From Streptomyces sp. NRRL S-455 (GTDB taxonomy: Bacteria; Actinomycetota; Actinomycetes; Streptomycetales; Streptomycetaceae), in the NCBI RefSeq assembly GCF_000717875.1, contig NZ_JOCT01000011.1, positions 62,001 to 126,000 on the forward strand: a stretch of 64,000 nt of DNA. Reading direction: 5' to 3'. The notes beneath the pieces were generated by a model. It worked only from the letters and a program-made list of their open reading frames with translations, was not told the origin of the DNA and did not search any database. The position numbers and the translations under genes were made by a program. Below are positions 23,995 through 32,918 of this stretch, piece by piece (the first letter of the stretch is position 1; each line of letters begins with the position of its first letter).

Positions 23995-24062
23995 ACGGGG
24001 CTCGCCCTTCAGGGGCGCGGGGAACTGCGCGAGGAACCACGCACAACCCGCGCCCGCACACT
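23995..24062. repeat. Streptomyces GC-rich intergenic repeat
   Basis: The stretch contains CCCTTCAGGGGCGCGGGGAA, followed by CTGCGCGAGGAACCACG and ACCCGCGCC. This resembles a short repeat often seen between Streptomyces genes (from memory) and is related to the copy inside the ABC gene at 40366-40440. Here it sits harmlessly between two 3' ends. Confidence 0.55.
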
Positions 24063-24081
24063 CAGCGAGACCCCCGGGCTC

Positions 24082-25152
24082 TCAGGCGCAGCAGTCCGCC
24101 TCGAGCCCCATGGGCAGATGCTCCCCGCCGAAGACGGCACACGTCGCCTCGTGCCCGCCCAGCGCCGCCACGGCCAGCAGCAGCGACCCCGCAGTCCACG
24201 TGGTCAGCTCCTCCGGCCAGATCGCGCCGTCGTCGAACACGTACCCCGTCCAGTACAGCCCGCTCTCCGCATCGCGCAGGTGCTGGATCGACTTGAGGAT
24301 GTCCAGCGCCCGGTCGGACTCACCCATCGCCCAGAGGGCCAGTGCGAGTTCCGCGGACTCGCCCCCCGTCACCCACGGGTTGGGAACCACGCACCGCACC
24401 CCCAGCCCGGGAACGACGAACCGGTCCCAGCCCTCCTCGATACGGGCCTTGGCCTCCGCACCGGTCAACGCACCACCCAGCACCGGGTAGTACCAGTCCA
24501 TCGAGTAGCGGTTCTTGTCGAGGAACCGCTCCGGGTGGTGCCGTATCGCGTGCCGCAGCGCACCCGCCGCCAGCTCCCAGTCCGGCTGCGCCTCCTCCCG
24601 CTGCTCGGCGATCGCCAGCGCGCACCGCAGCGCGTGGTGGATCGAGGAGGACCCGGTCAGCAGGGCGTCCGCCGTGTCCGTACCGTCGTCGTCGCGCCGC
24701 CAGCCGATCTGCCCGCCCGGCTGCTGCAGGCGCAGTACGAACTCCACCGCCGCGTACACCGCCGGCCACATCCGCTCCAGGAACGTGTCGTCGCCGGTGG
24801 AGAGGTAGTGGTGCCAGACGCCGACGGCTATGTAGGCGACGAAGTTGGTCTCGCGGCCCCGGTCCGTGACGTCGTCGAACTGCCCGTCCGTGTACGCCGC
24901 GTACCAGGAGCCGTCCTCGTTCTGGTGCCGGGCGAGCCACAGGTAGGCCCGTTCGGCGGCCTCGTGCTCGCCGGCCGTGTCGAGTGCCATCGCCGCCTCG
25001 ACGTGGTCCCACGGGTCGAGGTGGTGCCCCCTGAACCACGGGATCGCTCCGTCCTCGCGCTGCACGGCGAGGATGCCGGCGACGGTCGCGGCGGCCTGCC
25101 CGGCGGTGAGGACCCCGGGCAGGACCAGATGTTCCGTCCGGGGAGTCGTCAC
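24082..25152 (-). CDS. Alpha/alpha-barrel protein (prenyltransferase/glycosidase-like)
   Basis: A 356-residue protein with repeated helical-pair motifs: AGILAVQREDGAIPWFRGHH, RAYLWLARHQNEDGSWYAAY, WPAVYAAVEFVLRLQQPGGQ. This pattern is shared by squalene-cyclase-like and glycosidase six-hairpin barrels. GTG 25152 overlaps the methyltransferase stop. It is the last gene of a glycosyltransferase-methyltransferase-barrel operon. Its Cys-rich end (EADCCA) is unusual. Which reaction it performs cannot be told. Confidence 0.78.
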   Translation of the reverse strand: MTTPRTEHLVLPGVLTAGQAAATVAGILAVQREDGAIPWFRGHHLDPWDHVEAAMALDTAGEHEAAERAYLWLARHQNEDGSWYAAYTDGQFDDVTDRGRETNFVAYIAVGVWHHYLSTGDDTFLERMWPAVYAAVEFVLRLQQPGGQIGWRRDDDGTDTADALLTGSSSIHHALRCALAIAEQREEAQPDWELAAGALRHAIRHHPERFLDKNRYSMDWYYPVLGGALTGAEAKARIEEGWDRFVVPGLGVRCVVPNPWVTGGESAELALALWAMGESDRALDILKSIQHLRDAESGLYWTGYVFDDGAIWPEELTTWTAGSLLLAVAALGGHEATCAVFGGEHLPMGLEADCCA

Positions 25153-25922
25153 TTGGCGTCCGCCCCGGTGCCGGCCGAGGTGTCCGCCCCGGTGTCGGTC
25201 AGGCGCGGCAGGTGCGGCTTGGTCGCGTACGCCACGAAGCTCTTGCCGATCAGCGGGTTCAGCGCCTGCTCGGCGACCCGGGTGGCCAGCGGCTTCTTCA
25301 TGATGTCCCAGACGAGCAGCTTGTGGTAGGCCCGCACCGGCAGCGCCTTGTCGTTGTCGACGCCGAACGCGCACTTCAGCCACCAGTACGGGGAGTGCAG
25401 CGCGTGGGCGTGGTGCGTGCCGTACGGCTCGAGGCCGGCCTCGCGGATCTTCGTGAGCAGTTCGTCCGCCTTGTAGATGCGGATGTGGCCGCCCTCGACC
25501 TCGTGGTAGGCGTCGGACAGGGTCCAGCAGACCTTTTCGGGGCCGTAGCGCGGGACGGTGACGGCGATGCGGCCGCCGGGCTTCAGCACGCGCACCATCT
25601 CCGCGAGGACGCCCTTGTCGTCCGGGATGTGCTCCATCACCTCGGAGATGATGACGACGTCGAAGGACTCGTCGGGGAAGGGCAGGGCGAGGGCGTCGCC
25701 CTCCATGGCCGTGGCGGTGGCGCCCTCGGGTGCCTCGCCGGCCTCCTTCATCGCCGCGAACCACTTGGCGACCTCGCGGATCTCCTCGGCGTTCTGGTCC
25801 AGCGCCACGACCTGCGCGCCGCGCCGGTAGCACTCGAAGGCGTGCCGCCCGGCACCGCAGCCGAGGTCCAGGACACGGTCGCCCGGGGCGAGCGGGAACC
25901 GGGAGAAGTCGACGGTCAGCAC
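25149..25922 (-). CDS. Class I SAM-dependent methyltransferase
   Basis: A 257-residue methyltransferase. Motif I is DRVLDLGCGAGRHAFECYRR at residues about 14-33; motif IV region is FDVVIISEVMEHIPDDKGVL and motif VI MVRVLKPGGRIAVTVPRYG. It belongs to the UbiE/Methyltransf_11 type, which gives no clear substrate. Start GTG 25922 overlaps the glycosyltransferase end by seven bases, so all three genes are coupled. Confidence 0.85.
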   Translation of the reverse strand: MLTVDFSRFPLAPGDRVLDLGCGAGRHAFECYRRGAQVVALDQNAEEIREVAKWFAAMKEAGEAPEGATATAMEGDALALPFPDESFDVVIISEVMEHIPDDKGVLAEMVRVLKPGGRIAVTVPRYGPEKVCWTLSDAYHEVEGGHIRIYKADELLTKIREAGLEPYGTHHAHALHSPYWWLKCAFGVDNDKALPVRAYHKLLVWDIMKKPLATRVAEQALNPLIGKSFVAYATKPHLPRLTDTGADTSAGTGADAK

Positions 25923-27361
25923 GTGGCCCTGCTTTCGGAGTTGACGCCTTGTACATCTGAGGGGGCTTCGGCCGCAGCGCCCGCTGTGGCCGCGGGGGCC
26001 GCGGGCACGCCCGCTGTCGGCGGGGCCGGACGGCCCGCGTCCCGGGGCCCGGGGCGGCCCCCTGCCCGGTCGATCGCCTCCCGGTACCGGGCCACCGTCC
26101 CCTCCGCGGCCCTGGCCCACGTGAAGTGCCGCAGCACCCGCTCCCGGCCGGCCGCTCCGAGGCGGGTACGCAGCTCCGCGTCGCTCAGCAGCCGGCCCAG
26201 GCCCGCCGCCAGCGCCCCCGCGTCCCCCGGCGGCACCGCCAGGCACGTCTCGCCGTCCCGCCCGGCGACCTCGGGGATCGCACCCCCGGTCGTGGCCAGC
26301 AGCGGCGTGCCCGTCGCCATGGCCTCCGCGGCCGGGAGCGAGAATCCCTCGTACAGCGACGGCACGCACGCGACCTGGGCCGAGCGCACCAGGTCGACGA
26401 GTTCCGCGTCGGATATGCCCTTGACGAAGTCGACGGCGCCCTCGAGGCCGTACCGCTCCATCGCCTGGGCGACCGGCCCTTCGGCCGGGCGTTTGCCGAC
26501 CACGACGAGGTGGGCCTCCGGGTGCTCGGTGCGCGCCTTCGCCAGGGCCTCGACCAGATGGACCAGCCCCTTCAGCGGGACGTCGGCACTGGACGTCGTC
26601 ACGATCCGGCCCGGCACGACCGGCACCGAGGGGTCGGGGGAGAACAGGTCCGTGTCGGCGCCGATGTGGACGACGTGGATGCGGTCCTGCCGGACACCGA
26701 GATGGTCGATGATCTCCTGGCGGGACGTGCCGGAGACGGTGAGCACGGACGGCAGCCGGCGCGCGACACGCTTCTGCATGCGCGTGAAGGCGTACCAGCG
26801 ACGCACCGACCACCGCCGCTGCCGGCCCTCCGCCGCGTCCAGCTCCAACTGGCGGTCGACGGTGATGGGGTGGTGGATCGTGGTGACCAGGGGGGCACCG
26901 ACGTCTCCCAGCAGCCCGTACCCCAGCGTCTGGTTGTCGTGCACGACGTCGAACTGGCCCCGGCGGGCCCGCAGATGGCGGCGGGCGCGCAGCGAGAACG
27001 TCAGAGGTTCGGGGAAGCCGCCGGTCCACATCGTCGCGACCTCGAGCGCGTCGATCCAGTCGCGGTACTCGTCACGCTTCGGGGTGCGGAAAGGATCCGG
27101 CTGGCGGTAGAGGTCGAGACTGGGCAGCTCGGTGAGGCTCACCCGGCCGAAGCCCTCGTCGAGCACGGGGTACGGCTGCGCGCCGATGACCTCGACCCGG
27201 TGGCCGAGACGGGCCAGTTCGCGCGAGAGATGCCGGACGTAGACACCCTGGCCGCCGCAGAACGGGTTCCCTTTGTAGGTGAGGAGCGCGATGTCGAGCG
27301 GTCGCAAGCCGTCGGCTGCGGGGTCCTTCGGGGCCCCGGCCTCCTTGGCCTCAGCGGTCAC
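25916..27361 (-). CDS. Glycosyltransferase family 4
   Basis: A 481-residue GT-B retaining glycosyltransferase. The N-terminus has GNPFCGGQGVYVRHLSRELA, the nucleotide-sugar domain ADVPLKGLVHLVEALAKA, and the E-x7-E motif in PSLYEGFSLPAAEAMATGTP. A Pro/Ala-rich tail of ~50 residues follows the catalytic domain. It starts a three-gene operon. A KstR-type box lies at 27416-27429, only ~55 bp upstream, so KstR may control this operon as well as its own gene. Acceptor unknown. Confidence 0.88.
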   Translation of the reverse strand: MTAEAKEAGAPKDPAADGLRPLDIALLTYKGNPFCGGQGVYVRHLSRELARLGHRVEVIGAQPYPVLDEGFGRVSLTELPSLDLYRQPDPFRTPKRDEYRDWIDALEVATMWTGGFPEPLTFSLRARRHLRARRGQFDVVHDNQTLGYGLLGDVGAPLVTTIHHPITVDRQLELDAAEGRQRRWSVRRWYAFTRMQKRVARRLPSVLTVSGTSRQEIIDHLGVRQDRIHVVHIGADTDLFSPDPSVPVVPGRIVTTSSADVPLKGLVHLVEALAKARTEHPEAHLVVVGKRPAEGPVAQAMERYGLEGAVDFVKGISDAELVDLVRSAQVACVPSLYEGFSLPAAEAMATGTPLLATTGGAIPEVAGRDGETCLAVPPGDAGALAAGLGRLLSDAELRTRLGAAGRERVLRHFTWARAAEGTVARYREAIDRAGGRPGPRDAGRPAPPTAGVPAAPAATAGAAAEAPSDVQGVNSESRATC

Positions 27362-27415
27362 TCCAGGCCCCCTTCTCCCTGCTCTGTCCCGCGAGATTAC
27401 GCCGGGACGCTAATC

Positions 27416-27429
27416 TAGAACAAGTTTCA
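27416..27429. promoter_or_regulatory. KstR-type operator
   Basis: TAGAACAAGTTTCA fits the KstR consensus TnnAACnnGTTnnA exactly. It lies in the divergent gap between the glycosyltransferase operon and kstR, so autoregulation and control of the operon are both possible. Confidence 0.65.
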
Positions 27430-27572
27430 GACTTGATCGTTCGGAGGCTCTGAATCTACCGGCAGGTAGGGGCGCTGTGAGCAGTGGATCAGGTGATTCA
27501 CGCCACGGCCGGTGCCGTGCCATGCTGTGTGATCACTCGTCCTCACGGACGGTCACGGAACGGGGCCGATCC

Positions 27573-28235
27573 ATGCCCGCGGAAGCCAAGGTGAACCAGA
27601 TGGCCAGGGTGGAAGCCAGAGCCACAGTCCCCGCCTCCCCACCCCTCACGGAGCGGCAGGAGGCCCGTCGCCGCCGCATCCTGCACGCGAGCGCGCAGCT
27701 GGCCAGCCGCGGCGGCTTCGACGCCGTGCAGATGCGTGAGGTCGCAGAGTCCTCGCAGGTGGCGCTCGGCACTCTGTACCGCTACTTCCCTTCCAAGATC
27801 CATCTGCTGGTCGCCACCATGCAGGACCAGCTGGAGCACATGCACGGCACCCTGCGGAAGAAGCCGCCGCAGGGCGAGAGCGCGGCCGAGCGGGTCGCGG
27901 AGACACTGATGCGGGCCTTCCGCGCCCTGCAGCGCGAACCGCATCTCGCCGACGCGATGGTCAGGGCCCTCACCTTCGCCGACCGCAGTGTGAGCCCGGA
28001 GGTCGACCAGGTCTCGCGGCAGACGACGGCGATCATCCTGGACGCGATGGGGCTGGAGCACCCCACCCCGGAGCAGCTGTCGGCGGTCCGGGTCATCGAG
28101 CACACCTGGCACTCGGCGCTGATCACCTGGCTCTCGGGCCGCGCCTCCATCGCCCAGGTGAAGATCGACATCGAGACGGTGTGCCGCCTGATCGACCTCA
28201 CCGCACCGGCCTCGGAACGCCCCTCAACCCCCTGA
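27573..28235 (+). CDS. kstR: KstR-like TetR regulator of steroid/lipid catabolism
   Basis: A 220-residue TetR regulator. The N-terminal part LTERQEARRRRILHASAQLA, HTH MREVAESSQVALGTLYRYFP and SKIHLLVATMQDQLEHM follow the pattern of KstR, the repressor of cholesterol degradation genes. An alternative ATG 27600 has the better ribosome site (AAGGTG). A consensus KstR box lies upstream, and two related boxes precede an aldehyde dehydrogenase/ferredoxin pair and a CYP125/thiolase pair in this window. In KstR the inducer is a CoA ester of a steroid side-chain intermediate; here that is inference. Confidence 0.82.
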   Translation: MPAEAKVNQMARVEARATVPASPPLTERQEARRRRILHASAQLASRGGFDAVQMREVAESSQVALGTLYRYFPSKIHLLVATMQDQLEHMHGTLRKKPPQGESAAERVAETLMRAFRALQREPHLADAMVRALTFADRSVSPEVDQVSRQTTAIILDAMGLEHPTPEQLSAVRVIEHTWHSALITWLSGRASIAQVKIDIETVCRLIDLTAPASERPSTP

Positions 28236-28254
28236 GACGCCGACGACCTACGAG

Positions 28255-28380
28255 ACGGGTTCCCTTCGCCGGCATGGTCCGGATCAGGTTATGGGGGTCG
28301 CCTTCCGGTCGCCTGGCCTTTCGGCCCTGCGTCCTTCCGGCCTCTCAGCCCTACCGTCGCAGTCGGCACCGGCGGAAGCC
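28255..28380 (-). ncRNA. TPP riboswitch, orphan (faces kstR 3' end)
   Basis: On the minus strand the sequence has the complete THI-element core: GGTGCC, then GGGCTGAGAGG, an extended variable arm, CGACCC, AACCTGATCCGG, ATGCCGGCGAAGGGA. Conserved positions for pyrimidine and pyrophosphate binding are present. In this orientation the transcript would run into the 3' end of kstR antisense; there is no thi gene and no obvious reading frame behind it. The next minus-strand gene is the glycosyltransferase at 27361, about 900 bases away. Confidence 0.88.
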
Positions 28381-28629
28381 GAAACTTCCTGCCCGCGTCG
28401 GCTACTCCGGTCGGACTCCCTCACTCGCCTCGTAGGCCTGTATCCAGGTTAGGACTTCCATCGGCGGAGAGAAGACCTGAGCAGAATTTTTTACCTTAAT
28501 ATCCGCATTAATCCGGATGGCCCCGTCTGCACCCTCGGTCGCCGCGACGACGACCAGGAACGGAAGGAACATGAGGGAGTCAGAGCGACTGCTCGGGCGG
28601 ATGTGAACGGATGTGAAAGGTGGCCCCCG
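28381..28629. other. Intergenic region upstream of the TPP element
   Basis: Part of this stretch (28485-28515) is very AT-rich for this genome and probably contains promoters for both the minus-strand riboswitch RNA and the plus-strand GYD gene. A 57-codon minus-strand frame (28402-28572) has no ribosome site or recognisable product and I do not call it. Confidence 0.4.
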
Positions 28630-28950
28630 ATGCCGACGTACCTCTTCAAGGTGAAGCTGACCCCCGACGGACTCAAGGGCCTGCTCAATGAAGGCGCGAG
28701 CGCGCGGCGTGAAGTCGTCGCGCGCATGGTCGAGGGTCTCGGCGGCCGGGTCGAGACGATGTACTGGGCCTTCGGCGACGACGACGTCTACGTCACGGCG
28801 GAGCTGCCGGGCAATACCTCCGCCGCGGCCATGGGCATGGTCGTCTCGGCGGCCGGCGGGGTCCGCACGAGCACGGTCGTCCTGCTGTCGGCCGACGAGG
28901 TAGACGAGGCCGTCCGGCAGCAGGTGGACTATCGGGCCCCCGGCGCCTGA
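28630..28950 (+). CDS. GYD-domain protein
   Basis: A 106-residue protein covering the GYD family domain from end to end: YLFKVKLTPDGLKGLLNEGA, ARMVEGLGGRVETMYWAFGD and DVYVTAELPGNTSAAAMGM. The family forms ferredoxin-like folds and has no firm function. AAAGGTGG lies eight bases before the ATG. It stands alone beside the orphan TPP riboswitch. Confidence 0.85.
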   Translation: MPTYLFKVKLTPDGLKGLLNEGASARREVVARMVEGLGGRVETMYWAFGDDDVYVTAELPGNTSAAAMGMVVSAAGGVRTSTVVLLSADEVDEAVRQQVDYRAPGA

Positions 28951-28973
28951 CAGGTCCCCGGGGACGGCCGCTC

Positions 28974-29207
28974 CTACTCCTCCGGTGGGAACACCGTCTC
29001 CCCACTGCCCCCCAGCGTGATCACGATCGCCTCCACCGGGCAGTTCTCCGCAGCCTCCAGGACCCGCTCGTTCGCGTCCGTGTCCGGCTCGACCGGACGG
29101 GACTGGCGTGCGGAATCCAGGCGGAAGCCGTCCGGCGCGTGGTGGAGGCACTGGGCGGAGCCGATGCACAGGGAGCGGTCCACCTCGACGTGCCAGCGGT
29201 CGCCCAT
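28974..29207 (-). CDS. Single-cluster ferredoxin
   Basis: A 77-residue ferredoxin of the Streptomyces Fd1/Fd2 type, with cysteines in SLCIGSAQCLHHAP and AENCPVEAIVI, consistent with a 3Fe-4S cluster. Such ferredoxins feed electrons to cytochrome P450s. It lies two bases downstream of the aldehyde dehydrogenase gene and is co-transcribed. With the KstR-like box in front of the pair, it may serve the CYP125 encoded at 42323-43558. Confidence 0.88.
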   Translation of the reverse strand: MGDRWHVEVDRSLCIGSAQCLHHAPDGFRLDSARQSRPVEPDTDANERVLEAAENCPVEAIVITLGGSGETVFPPEE

Positions 29208-29209
29208 CG

Positions 29210-30661
29210 CTAGGCGTCCGCGGGGAGGTGGATCATCTTGTGCTCCAGGTACTCGCCGTACCCCTCGGGCCCGAACTCCCGCCCGAGGCCCGAGTTCTTG
29301 TAGCCGCCGAAGGGGCCCAGCATGTCCAGGCTGAAGGTGTTGACGGAGTACGTGCCGGTACGGACCTGCCGGGCGATCTCGACGCCGCGCTCGGCGTCCG
29401 CCGTCCACACACTGCCGCTCAGCCCGTAGTCGGAGTCGTTGGCGATCTTCACGGCGTCGGACTCGTCGTCGTAGGGCAGCAGGCAGATGACGGGGCCGAA
29501 GATCTCCTCGCGGGCGATCCGCATGGAGTTGTCGACGTCGCCGAAGAGGGTCGGTTCGACGTACCAGCCGCGGTCCAGGCCGGCCGGACGCCCCCCGCCC
29601 GTCAGGATCTTCGCGCCCTCCTCCTGCCCGATGCGGATGTAGTCGAGGTTGCGCCGCTGCTGCCGCCTGGCCACCAGCGGGCCCACCTGGGTGGCGGGGT
29701 CCAGCGGGTCGCCGACGGTCAGGGCGCCCGCCGCCGCGGTGAGGGCGTCGGCGAACTCGTCGTAGCGGGAGCGCGGCAGGAGGATGCGGGTCTGGGCGAC
29801 ACAGGCCTGCCCGTTGTTCATCCAGGCCGCCGGGGCGATGCCCGCCACGGCCGTCTCGACGTCCGCGTCGGGCAGGACGACGGCCGCCGACTTTCCGCCG
29901 AGTTCCAGTGTCACGCGGGTGAGGTTGCGGGCCGCGACCTCCATCACGCGCTTGCCGGCCGCGACCGACCCGGTGAAGGACACCTTGTCGATGCCGGGGT
30001 GCCCGACCAGGTACTCGCTGACCTCCCGGTCGGCGGGCAGGATCGACAGCACCCCCTCCGGCAGCCCGGCCTCGCGGGCGATCTCGCCGAGCAGGTACGC
30101 GTCGAGCGGCGCCTCGGGCGAGGGCTTGAGCACGGCCGTGCAGCCGGCGAGCAGCGCTGGGGCGAGCTTGGCGGCTGCGGTGAACTGCGGGACGTTCCAG
30201 GGGATCACGGCGGCCACGACTCCGACCGGCTCCCGCCGCACCAGGATTTTGCCCAGCACGCCGTCGCGCCGCTCCTCGTGGGTGAAGTTCCGCGCGACCG
30301 TGATCGCGGAGTCCCACACCATCACCGCGCCGAGGGCCTGGGCGAGGACGCTCCAGGAGTAGGGCGAGCCGTTCTGGCCGGAGATCACGCGGGCGATCTC
30401 GTCGTGCCGGGCGGCGATGCCGTCCTTGATCCGGCTCACGACCTCGATCCGCTCGTCGAGGCTCATCCGCGGCCAGGGCCCCTCGTCGAAGGCCCGCCGC
30501 GCCACCGCCACGGCCCGGTCCACATCCGCCGCGGAGGCGTGCGGGACGCGTCCGACGACCTCTTCCGTGTGCGGCGAGATCACCTCGATGACCTCCTGGC
30601 CCAGGGGATCGGTCAACTCCCCGCCGATGAACAGCTGTCCGTGTTCCACGAGCTCGGTCAT
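29210..30661 (-). CDS. NAD(P)-dependent aldehyde dehydrogenase
   Basis: A 483-residue aldehyde dehydrogenase. VIPWNVPQFTAAAKLAPALL binds the cofactor; FTGSVAAGKRVM is the Rossmann turn; the catalytic Glu is in TLELGGKSAAVVL and the Cys in NNGQACVAQTRI. Length is normal for the family. It is paired with a ferredoxin and faces a KstR-like box at 30771-30784. It may oxidise a side-chain aldehyde in steroid or terpenoid catabolism (inference). Confidence 0.9.
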   Translation of the reverse strand: MTELVEHGQLFIGGELTDPLGQEVIEVISPHTEEVVGRVPHASAADVDRAVAVARRAFDEGPWPRMSLDERIEVVSRIKDGIAARHDEIARVISGQNGSPYSWSVLAQALGAVMVWDSAITVARNFTHEERRDGVLGKILVRREPVGVVAAVIPWNVPQFTAAAKLAPALLAGCTAVLKPSPEAPLDAYLLGEIAREAGLPEGVLSILPADREVSEYLVGHPGIDKVSFTGSVAAGKRVMEVAARNLTRVTLELGGKSAAVVLPDADVETAVAGIAPAAWMNNGQACVAQTRILLPRSRYDEFADALTAAAGALTVGDPLDPATQVGPLVARRQQRRNLDYIRIGQEEGAKILTGGGRPAGLDRGWYVEPTLFGDVDNSMRIAREEIFGPVICLLPYDDESDAVKIANDSDYGLSGSVWTADAERGVEIARQVRTGTYSVNTFSLDMLGPFGGYKNSGLGREFGPEGYGEYLEHKMIHLPADA

Positions 30662-30770
30662 GGCCGACTGCCTCCCCGGAAGCGCGTCTCTGACGATCCA
30701 TCAGATACGCCCACTGATACCAGCCCCGCCCCGAGGAGTCCACGGACCGCACAGCACGGGCGGACTCCCA

Positions 30771-30784
30771 TGGAACCGGTTCTA
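30771..30784. promoter_or_regulatory. KstR-type operator
   Basis: TGGAACCGGTTCTA fits TnnAACnnGTTnnA exactly. It lies between the divergent aldehyde dehydrogenase and metallo-hydrolase genes, within 40 bp of the latter's start. Confidence 0.6.
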
Positions 30785-30821
30785 GTTATAGTGGCGGGAG
30801 TCGGCGACGACAGGGGAGCCC

Positions 30822-31847
30822 ATGGCAAAGGTGACCGACCACCGCGGAGGCGTCCGGTCCCTCCGCGTCCCCATCCCGGACAATCCCCTCGGCCACACCT
30901 TGGTGTACGTCCTCGACACCGACCGCGGCCCGGTGCTGATCGACACCGGCTGGGACGACCCGGAGTCCTGGGACACCCTCGTGGACGGCCTCACCGCCTG
31001 CGGCACCTCGGTCGCCGAGATCCACGGCGTGGTCATCACCCACCACCATCCCGACCACCACGGCCTGTCCGGCCGGGTCCGGGAGGCGTCGGGCGCGTGG
31101 ATCGCGATGCACGCGGCGGACACCGCGGTCGTACGACGAACCCGGGAGGCCCCTCCCGAGCGCTGGTTCGCGTACATGGCGGACAAGCTCACCGCAGCCG
31201 GCGCCCCCGAGGAGCACATCGCACCCCTGCGCGCGGCCCTGCCCCGCACCCTGCCCGGCCTCTCCCCCGCCCTGCCCGACCGCGACATCGTCCCCGGCGA
31301 GCTCCTCGCCCTCCCCGGCCGCCGCCTGCGCGCGATCTGGACCCCCGGGCACACCCCGGGCCACGTCTGCCTCCACCTGGAGGAGACCCATCCCGCCCAA
31401 CTCCCCGGGAGCGGCAGGCTGTTCTCCGGCGACCACCTGCTGCCCGAGATCACCCCGCACATCGGCCTGTACGAGGACCCCGACGACACCACCGTGACCG
31501 ACCCCCTGGGCGACTACCTCGACTCCCTCGAACGCGTGGGCCGTCTCGCCCCCGCCGAGGTGCTCCCGGCCCACCAGCACCCGTTCCCCGACGCGGCCGC
31601 CCGCGTACGCGAGCTGCTCACCCATCACGAGTCCCGCCTCACCGGCCTCCTGACCCTCCTCGCCGAGCCGCTCACGCCCTGGCAGCTCGCCGAACGCATG
31701 GAGTGGAACCGCCCCTGGGACCGGATCCCCTACGGGTCCAGGAACATCGCCGTCTCGGAGGCCGAGTCCCATCTGCGCCGCCTGGTGAAGCTGGGCCGGG
31801 CGGAGGCGGTGGCGGGGAGCGACCCGGTCACGTACGTGGCGGTATGA
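30822..31847 (+). CDS. Metallo-beta-lactamase-fold hydrolase
   Basis: A 341-residue MBL-fold protein. The zinc motif is in GVVITHHHPDHHGLSGRVRE near residues 70-90, with further ligands in WTPGHTPGHVCLHLEE and LFSGDHLLPEITPHIGLYED. A C-terminal helical domain (LTPWQLAERMEW; VSEAESHLRRLVKLGRAEAV) is like that of LACTB2-type hydrolases. These cleave thioesters, lactones or related esters. It sits next to a KstR-like box, which suggests a role in CoA-ester or lactone processing (inference). Confidence 0.88.
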   Translation: MAKVTDHRGGVRSLRVPIPDNPLGHTLVYVLDTDRGPVLIDTGWDDPESWDTLVDGLTACGTSVAEIHGVVITHHHPDHHGLSGRVREASGAWIAMHAADTAVVRRTREAPPERWFAYMADKLTAAGAPEEHIAPLRAALPRTLPGLSPALPDRDIVPGELLALPGRRLRAIWTPGHTPGHVCLHLEETHPAQLPGSGRLFSGDHLLPEITPHIGLYEDPDDTTVTDPLGDYLDSLERVGRLAPAEVLPAHQHPFPDAAARVRELLTHHESRLTGLLTLLAEPLTPWQLAERMEWNRPWDRIPYGSRNIAVSEAESHLRRLVKLGRAEAVAGSDPVTYVAV

Positions 31848-32024
31848 CCAGGGGTTCGCCAAACCGCCCCCTCGAAGGTTGCGCACTGCAAGCCCACGCC
31901 CCTGAAGTACCAGAACGCGCCCTTCGCGCGCCCCTGACAATCGGCCAGCTGTCCGGATAGCGTGCCCGCCAAGCGGGGTTGGGGGCGGCGCCGCAGTGCC
32001 GGAAGGCGAAATGGGGGACTTGTT

Positions 32025-32729
32025 GTGGGGAACAGTATCTCCGCGGAGATTTTCGTCTCCGCGTTCAACCGGCTCGGCTGGGACACGTCGATGGCCCAAC
32101 GGGGAGCCGCCGGGTACTCATCGGTGCAGAGCTGGCGCAATTCGCAGACCGGGCAGGTGGCCGCAGCGGGCGCGGCTGCCATGGCGGTGCCAGGGGCGCA
32201 TGCGGCGACACTGGTCGGCGATGTGGCGTTCCTGTTGCACAAGATGTCCCTCTGCGCCTGGGGAATCGGATTCAAGATGGGCGCGACGGTGGATGGCGAG
32301 GACGATCTCGCGGTCATTCTCGCACTCTGGGCCGACACCCTGGAGCCGGACGCGTTGAGTGTGACCTCGGCGGGGGCCGCGACATCGGCCGGATTCATCG
32401 CGTTCAATGTCGCCTATCCGACATACGGGACCGCCGTGATGGCCAAGGCACTCGCGTTGGGCGCGGGCAGTGGTGTCTCCGTGGTCGGCGGGAAGATCAT
32501 TGGCAAGAAGGGCGCCAAGGCTGCCGCGAAACTCAGTAAGCCGTTCATCAACAAGATCGCACAGAAGGCGGCGGTGAAGTTCTCCGCTGTGCTGGGATCG
32601 AAAGCGGTGACGGGCTTCGTTCCGGTGCTGGGCGCCCTCGCCGGGGCGGGGATCAACGCCTATTTCATCTCGAAGTTCGCCGATGCGGCCGAGAGCTACT
32701 ACCGCCACAAGCTGGCCGCCGGCGGCTGA
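32025..32729 (+). CDS. Hypothetical protein, EcsC-like features
   Basis: A 234-residue protein. I start it at GTG 32025, with GGGGGA upstream; longer frames to 31962 lack a ribosome site. It is Ala/Gly/Lys-rich, with GAHAATLVGDVAFLLHKMSL and a Lys-rich centre (GGKIIGKKGAKAAAKLSKPF), ending in a hydrophobic stretch FVPVLGALAGAGINAYFISK. The pattern recalls EcsC-family proteins. GC content is lower than that of neighbours. Function unknown; no operon partner. Confidence 0.65.
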   Translation: MGNSISAEIFVSAFNRLGWDTSMAQRGAAGYSSVQSWRNSQTGQVAAAGAAAMAVPGAHAATLVGDVAFLLHKMSLCAWGIGFKMGATVDGEDDLAVILALWADTLEPDALSVTSAGAATSAGFIAFNVAYPTYGTAVMAKALALGAGSGVSVVGGKIIGKKGAKAAAKLSKPFINKIAQKAAVKFSAVLGSKAVTGFVPVLGALAGAGINAYFISKFADAAESYYRHKLAAGG

Positions 32730-32918
32730 CAGCCGGCCGCCGCGGGACGTGCCGGCCCCGTCGCCCGGACTCCGGCCCGACGCGGCTTCGGTGGCCCAGC
32801 CCGCATGCGAACCCCCCTTCCGCATAAGCGGGATGGCGTCGGGGCAGGGCCCCTAGGATGAATATGCCGCGACGCTCGCAGGCGTGCGGAGTTGCGCACC
32901 ACCGCAAGGAGACAGCCC

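Noticed and set aside
28402..28572. 57-codon minus-strand frame upstream of the TPP element
   Set aside because: No ribosome site, no family resemblance, and it lies in an AT-rich promoter-like stretch.
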